The notes below the pieces were generated by a model. That model searched no databases. It saw nothing but the letters and a program-made list of their open reading frames with translations, and had not been told where the DNA came from. Below, piece by piece: positions 60,108 through 64,000 of a stretch of DNA of 64,000 bases. A program made the position numbers and the translations under genes. Source of the DNA: OFTM10 sp964344055 (GTDB lineage: Bacteria; Actinomycetota; Acidimicrobiia; Acidimicrobiales; Aldehydirespiratoraceae); the NCBI GenBank assembly GCA_964344055.1, contig CAYFLT010000009.1, forward strand, positions 17,111 to 81,110, in the 5' to 3' direction. Positions within the stretch are counted from its first letter, which is position 1. Every line of letters starts with the position of its first letter.

Positions 60108-61430
60108 TCAGAGCAGCCCGAGGGCCGGCACTTCGAGGTGCTGCTTGAGTTGGGTGAGGAAGCGACCGGCGCCTCCCCCGTCGATGATTCGGTGGTCGAA
60201 GGTGGCGGACAGGGTCATGGTGGGCACCGAGACCGGAATGCCGTCGCGGAGCTGGACGACGGGCCGGACCGCGCCGAATCCGATGATCGTGCTGGTGCCC
60301 ATCGGGAGGATCGGGGTGCCCTTCTCGATCCCCACCGCACCCACGTTGTTGACCGTGCAGGTGGCGCCGGCGAGTTCGCTCGGGGCGATGGTCCGCTCCC
60401 GGGCTGCCGTGGCGAGGCGAACGATCTCGGCCGCGATCTCGCCGACCGATCTGCTCCCGGCCTCGGTCAGCACCGGGACCATGAGACCGTCTGGCGTGTC
60501 GACCGCGACGCCGATGTCGTAGCGGTCGAAGAAGACGACCTCGTCGCCGTCGAGCCGGGCGTTCGCCACCGGGTTCTCGCGGAGGACGGGGATGAGCAGG
60601 GCGGTCAACAGGGCGTCGATCGGAACCGGGCCGTCGAGCCGCTCTTTCAGGGCCGAGCGCGTGGCGAGGAGGCCCGATGCGTCGACGTCGACCATGGAGG
60701 TGAACTGGGGGATCGTCTGCACCGACTCGGTGAGGTGCTTGGCGATGGAGCGCCGCATGGCGGAGAGCCGTTCGCGCCGCTCGCCGGCGCCGGCGGCCGA
60801 GCGCTGGTCGAGATCGGCCAGGGTGATCGAACCCCGGGGTCCGGTGCCGGCGACCGAGCGGAGGTCGATGTCGGCCTCACGGGCGGCCCGGCGGACCTTC
60901 GGCATGGCCAGCACCGATCCATCGGCCACGGCGTCGGCCGCTCCCACGGCTACGGCAACGGTGGTCGATCCTGTGGCGGCCGCTTCGACGTCGGATCGGG
61001 TGATCCGCCCACCATGGCCGGTGCCGGCCAGCGCCGAGAGATCGACCGACAGCTCTTCGGCCAGCCGGCGCACGACCGGAGAGAGCACCACCGAACCGGC
61101 CGCGCCTGCGTCAGGCACCGGCTGGAGGTCGAGGACCGGCTCGGGCGACGAGGTCGACGGTGTTGCCGCCGGCTGCTCCGGCACGACCTCACCTGGCTCG
61201 CCGACCACGATCAGCGGAGACCCGACCTCGATCGTGGCGCCGACGTCACCCCCGAGCTGGAGCACGTTGCCCGCGAACGGCGTGGTCATCTCGACCACCG
61301 ACTTGTCGGTCTCGATCGAACAGATCGTCTGATCGAGCGCCACCTCGTCGCCGACCGCCACGAACCACTCGACGATCTCGCCCTCGACCATCGTGTCGCC
61401 GACGGCGGGAAGGTTGAACGTCTGCGCCAT
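60108..61430 (-). CDS. Dihydrolipoamide acyltransferase (E2) with two peripheral subunit-binding domains
   Basis: 440 residues. Lipoyl domain with Lys43 in ETDKSVVEM, then two consecutive binding domains (VVRRLAEELSVDLSALAGTG and VRRAAREADIDLRSVAGTGPRG), then the catalytic domain ending FDHRIIDGGGAGRF. A single binding domain is usual in bacterial E2. ATG 61428-61430. A 38-nt copy of its first codons lies upstream (61518-61555). Partner of E1 upstream; E3 is not in the window. Confidence 0.93.
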   Translation of the reverse strand: MAQTFNLPAVGDTMVEGEIVEWFVAVGDEVALDQTICSIETDKSVVEMTTPFAGNVLQLGGDVGATIEVGSPLIVVGEPGEVVPEQPAATPSTSSPEPVLDLQPVPDAGAAGSVVLSPVVRRLAEELSVDLSALAGTGHGGRITRSDVEAAATGSTTVAVAVGAADAVADGSVLAMPKVRRAAREADIDLRSVAGTGPRGSITLADLDQRSAAGAGERRERLSAMRRSIAKHLTESVQTIPQFTSMVDVDASGLLATRSALKERLDGPVPIDALLTALLIPVLRENPVANARLDGDEVVFFDRYDIGVAVDTPDGLMVPVLTEAGSRSVGEIAAEIVRLATAARERTIAPSELAGATCTVNNVGAVGIEKGTPILPMGTSTIIGFGAVRPVVQLRDGIPVSVPTMTLSATFDHRIIDGGGAGRFLTQLKQHLEVPALGLL

Positions 61431-61555
61431 CAGCACGCCCCCGTCGGCGCCACGGCAGCGGGGAAGGGGCCCCGCTGCAACGCGATGAGCCCGTCAGGGC
61501 GAAGAGCCGAAAGAACCGTGTCGCCGACGGCGGGAAGGTTGAACGTCTGCGCCAT
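61393..61555 (-). repeat. 38-nt direct repeat of the E2 start region
   Basis: 61393-61430 and 61518-61555 are identical and each begins the E2 protein (MAQTFNLPAVGDT). The upstream copy opens a 41-codon reading frame whose stop overlaps the true E2 ATG. Removing 125 nt would place E2 1 nt after the E1 stop. Confidence 0.9.
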
Positions 61556-61556
61556 A

Positions 61557-63639
61557 TCAGCCTCGGAGGGCTCGGCGGATGCCGGCGGCTATGCGTTGGT
61601 CGGTGATCATCGAGAACGGCTCGAGCTTGGTGGGACCCCAGAACACGTCCATGTGCCCGACTCGCACCGGCGACGTCTCGAGGAAGTAGGCGCCTCGCTC
61701 CGCGACGGTGGCGGCGATCTCGGCGCCGAATCCACCGGTGAGGTGGGTCTCGTGAGCAATGACGAGTCGGCCGGTCTTCTCGACGCTGGCGAGCACGGTC
61801 TCGACGTCCCACGGATAGAGCGAGCGCAGATCGATCACCTCGGCGGACACGCCCTCGTCAGCCAGGGCGGCCGCGGCCTTCACCGCCTGATGGACCGGGG
61901 GACCCCACGTCACCACCGTGACGTCGGTGCCCTCCCGGCGGATCGCGGCCCGGCCGATCGGGATCGCGTAGGCGGTACAGCGGGATCGGCTCCATGAAGA
62001 CGACCGGGTCGGGGCTCGTGAGTGCCGACTCCATCAGCCCCTTGGCGTCGTACGGGGTCGAGGGATACACCACGACCAGGCCCGGCGAGTGGATGAAGTA
62101 GGTCTCGGGCGAGTCGGTGTGGAACTCGTAGTTGCCGAGGTTCGTGCCCACCGGCAGGCGCACGACGACCGGCGAGGTGAGGTGCCCGCGGTAGCGCCAG
62201 CGGATGCGTCCGACGTGGCCGATCACCTGGTCGAACGCGGGATAGACGAAGCCCGCGAACTCCATCTCGGCCACCGGACGGAGTCCGGCCATGGCCATAC
62301 CGACCGCGGTCCCGACGATGCCCGTCTCACAGAGCGGCGTGTCGATCACCCGGCCCTCACCGAAGGTGTCGAGCATCCCCTCGGTGACCCGGAAGACACC
62401 GCCCTCGAGGGCGACGTCCTCGCCGAGCACGACGAGCGAGTCGTCGCGCTCGAACGCGGAGGTCATGGCGAGGTTGAGGGCCTGGGTCATGTCCATCCGC
62501 GCGGTCGGCCCGGTCGGCTCCGGTTCGGGCCCGACCTCCCACAACTCGTCCGAGGCGAAGTCGGTGAGCGTCTCGCCCATGTCCTCCTGTTCGCGATGGA
62601 GCTGGTCGGCGAGGATCGCCGGGACCCGATTGAAGAGGTGCCGCGGCGAGTAATCGCGGGTGACGCCGGGCCGGGCCTCGAGCTCGGCCACGCACTCCTC
62701 GATCCGCTCCGACAGCGACGCCCGCAGGGCTTCCTCCTCGGACTGGGCCCACAAGCCCTTGTGCTCGAGGAACGTGCGGGTACGGATGATCGGGTCGAGC
62801 TCTCGCCACCGCGCCTCCTCCTCGGAGGTGCGGTACACCGGCGCGCCGTCGTAGGTGGAGTGCGGCGAGTACCGGTAGGTGTGCATCTCGATGAGGGTCG
62901 GCCCCTCCCCCGCGGCCGCACGCTCCCGCGCCTCGAGGGTGGCGTCGTACATGGCGAGCGGATCCATCCCGTCCACCCGGATGCCCGGGAAGCCGTAGGC
63001 CTCGGCCTTCTGGGCGATGGTGGCGGCCGCGGTCTGCTTGTCGATCGTGGTCGACTGGGCCACCTGGTTGTTCTGGCAGAGGAAGATCGTCGGGGTCTTC
63101 CACACTCCGGCGAAGTTCATCGCGGCGTGGAAGTCGGATTCGCTGGTGGCTCCGTCGCCGAACACCACCATCGAGACGGTGTCGTTGCCCTTGAGCCGCT
63201 CGGCATAACCGAACCCGACCGCGTGTGGGAGGTGGGTACCGATGGTGGCGTTGAGGCGGGTGATGTTGAATCCGTTGACGTCCCAGATGTCGTCGTCGTC
63301 GGGGATGCCGAGCCAGAACCCGGTGGCGCTGAGGAGGTCCATACCGCGGGCGATCCACAGACCGAGCTCCCGATAGGCGGTGAAGATCCAGTCGGCGGGC
63401 CGCAGCGCGAGGGCGGCACCGACGTGGGCCTCCTGTCCGCTCGACTGGTAGTAGGCCGGCATCCGGCCCTGGCGCTGGAGATTCAGTAGCTTCTCGTCGA
63501 CCATTCGGGTCGAGAGGAGCTTGCGGTAGACGTCGACGAGCTGATCGTCGTCGAGGGCCGGTGGCGCGTCGACGAGCTGACCGTGCGGGTCGAGGATCTG
63601 GCGCATCGGAACCTGAGGCGGGGCCGAATCGAGCATCAC
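61557..63639 (-). CDS. 2-oxoacid dehydrogenase E1, alpha and beta parts fused, with a frameshift in the beta part
   Basis: Alpha part: YYQSSGQEAHVGAALAL, ThDP motif GDGATSESDFHAAMNFAGVW, GPTLIEMHTYRYSPHSTYDG. A linker (ASDELWEVGPEPEPTGPTA) leads without stop into the beta part (LVVLGEDVALEGGVFRVTEG, FAGFVYPAFDQVIGHVGRIR, GNYEFHTDSPETYF). At about 61975 the frame changes: MEPIPLYR joins to YAIPIGRAAIRREGTDVTVV and about 10 residues usual in homologues are missing. The remainder ends at 61557. Decarboxylates a branched-chain oxoacid, pyruvate or acetoin; substrate undecided. ATG 63637-63639. Confidence 0.9.
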
Positions 63640-63664
63640 GTGACTTCCCGGTAGCGAATTCCTT

Positions 63665-63682
63665 GCCAGAACCCATTCTGGC
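63665..63682. promoter_or_regulatory. Palindromic operator in the E1/SDR divergent promoter
   Basis: GCCAGAA-CCCA-TTCTGGC, perfect 7-bp arms, followed by ATCAG-TTTC-CTGAT (63684-63697). 26 nt upstream of the E1 start. Regulator unknown. Confidence 0.55.
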
Positions 63683-63705
63683 CATCAGTTTCCTGATCAT
63701 GACCC

Positions 63706-63734
63706 TTCACAACAAAGAAATCAACTGTTAGATT
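63706..63734 (+). promoter_or_regulatory. Promoter of the right-edge SDR gene, apparently leaderless
   Basis: TTCACA (63706-63711), 17-nt spacer, TAGATT (63729-63734), 6 nt to ATG 63741. Same layout as the promoter at 5231-5260. Confidence 0.55.
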
Positions 63735-63740
63735 CCGGGC

Positions 63741-64000
63741 ATGACTGTGCCACGCCCCGCCAATCCCTTCTCCATCGAAGGCTGCAACACGGTGATCGTG
63801 GGCGGTACCGCCGGAATCGGCTACGCCGTTGCCCAGCACTTTCGGGCCCACGGCGCCGAGGTGGTCATCACCGGGCGAAGGGCCGCCGACGAGCTGGCCG
63901 AGGCCATCGGCGCCACTGCGGTGGCGATGGATGTGGCCGACTCAGCCTCGGTCGAGGCCGGCTTCGCGGCGATCGCGGAAGTGATGCCCCGGATCGACTG
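63741..64000 (+). CDS. Short-chain dehydrogenase/reductase, 5' part
   Basis: Open to the right edge; 86 codons seen. TVIVGGTAGIGYAVAQHF is the SDR cofactor loop (TGxxxGIG type with GG at the start), then VVITGRRAADELAEAIGAT and MDVADSASV. NAD or NADP specificity and catalytic residues lie outside the window. Divergent from the E1-E2-SDR operon. Confidence 0.88.
   Translation, partial: MTVPRPANPFSIEGCNTVIVGGTAGIGYAVAQHFRAHGAEVVITGRRAADELAEAIGATAVAMDVADSASVEAGFAAIAEVMPRID

Noticed and set aside
1..64000. tRNA or rRNA genes
   Set aside because: No cloverleaf with a TTCRA loop and no rRNA-like sequence was seen while reading both strands; a tRNAscan-SE run would settle it.

Overview
This is about 64 kb of a very GC-rich chromosome fragment, read from a draft assembly: there are runs of N at 240-341, 47414-47423, 57491-57500 and 57818-57827. 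Gene order and family content point to an actinobacterium, most likely an Acidimicrobiia-type, possibly marine lineage (inference). The signs are the coaD / SepIVA-like / DUF177 / rpmF / plsX / acpP / rnc / fpg-like / smc cluster, a 13E12 (DUF222) HNH protein behind a GAAC-N4-GTTC SOS box, an F420-type LLM oxidoreductase, a CBS-containing M50 protease beside a tandem universal stress protein, and MttB plus dimethylglycine-dehydrogenase-like proteins that suggest betaine or methylamine use. No tRNA, rRNA, CRISPR array or insertion sequence was seen.

Left part (1-18 kb): pnp and rpsO with regulatory hairpins; a lysoplasmalogenase-like membrane protein and a lipoprotein; a ferredoxin and its reductase; the SOS-boxed HNH gene on an apparently leaderless promoter; then a methyl-amine module. 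That module is MttB plus a DMGDH-like protein, a divergent IclR regulator, a second DMGDH-like protein and an LLM oxidoreductase. Two near-identical 17-bp palindromes (10566-10582 and 17338-17354) tie the two DMGDH promoters to one regulator.

Middle part (18-47 kb): housekeeping genes transcribed leftward (smc to coaD/rsmD, recG, a DAK-domain protein), with an unusual Fpg homologue and an rnc lacking a normal start codon. Then come pckA, several small proteins, a LmbE-type deacetylase, an AMACR-type CoA transferase, an alpha/beta hydrolase and flavin reductase, a GH4 glycosidase divergent from galK, and a complete thiamine ABC transporter (thiB-thiP-thiQ) under a clear TPP riboswitch. Hairpin repeats sit at convergent gene ends and may be two-way terminators.

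Right part (47-64 kb): a heme-b/flavin redox pair (ferric-reductase-like membrane protein plus ApbE), then the most notable region, a bacterial microcompartment (BMC) locus at 49.0-59.3 kb. It encodes one hexameric shell protein, one EutN-type pentamer, two tandem-domain shell proteins, a CoA-acylating aldehyde dehydrogenase with a C-terminal encapsulation-peptide-like helix, a small protein with an N-terminal one, two class III PLP enzymes, an APH-type kinase, a zinc alcohol dehydrogenase, a TetR regulator and, unusually, a ureohydrolase (agmatinase family) translationally coupled to the kinase. This resembles the RMM-type amino-alcohol microcompartment. The ureohydrolase suggests the substrate may enter as a guanidino compound (inference). 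The window ends with a 2-oxoacid dehydrogenase operon (fused E1 alpha-beta, E2 with two binding domains, SDR) and the start of a divergent SDR gene.

Several genes (M50 protease, class III PLP enzyme, E1, E2 start) carry small indels, three of them flanked by 14-38 nt direct repeats. These look more like assembly faults than biology, and reading frames there should be treated with caution.
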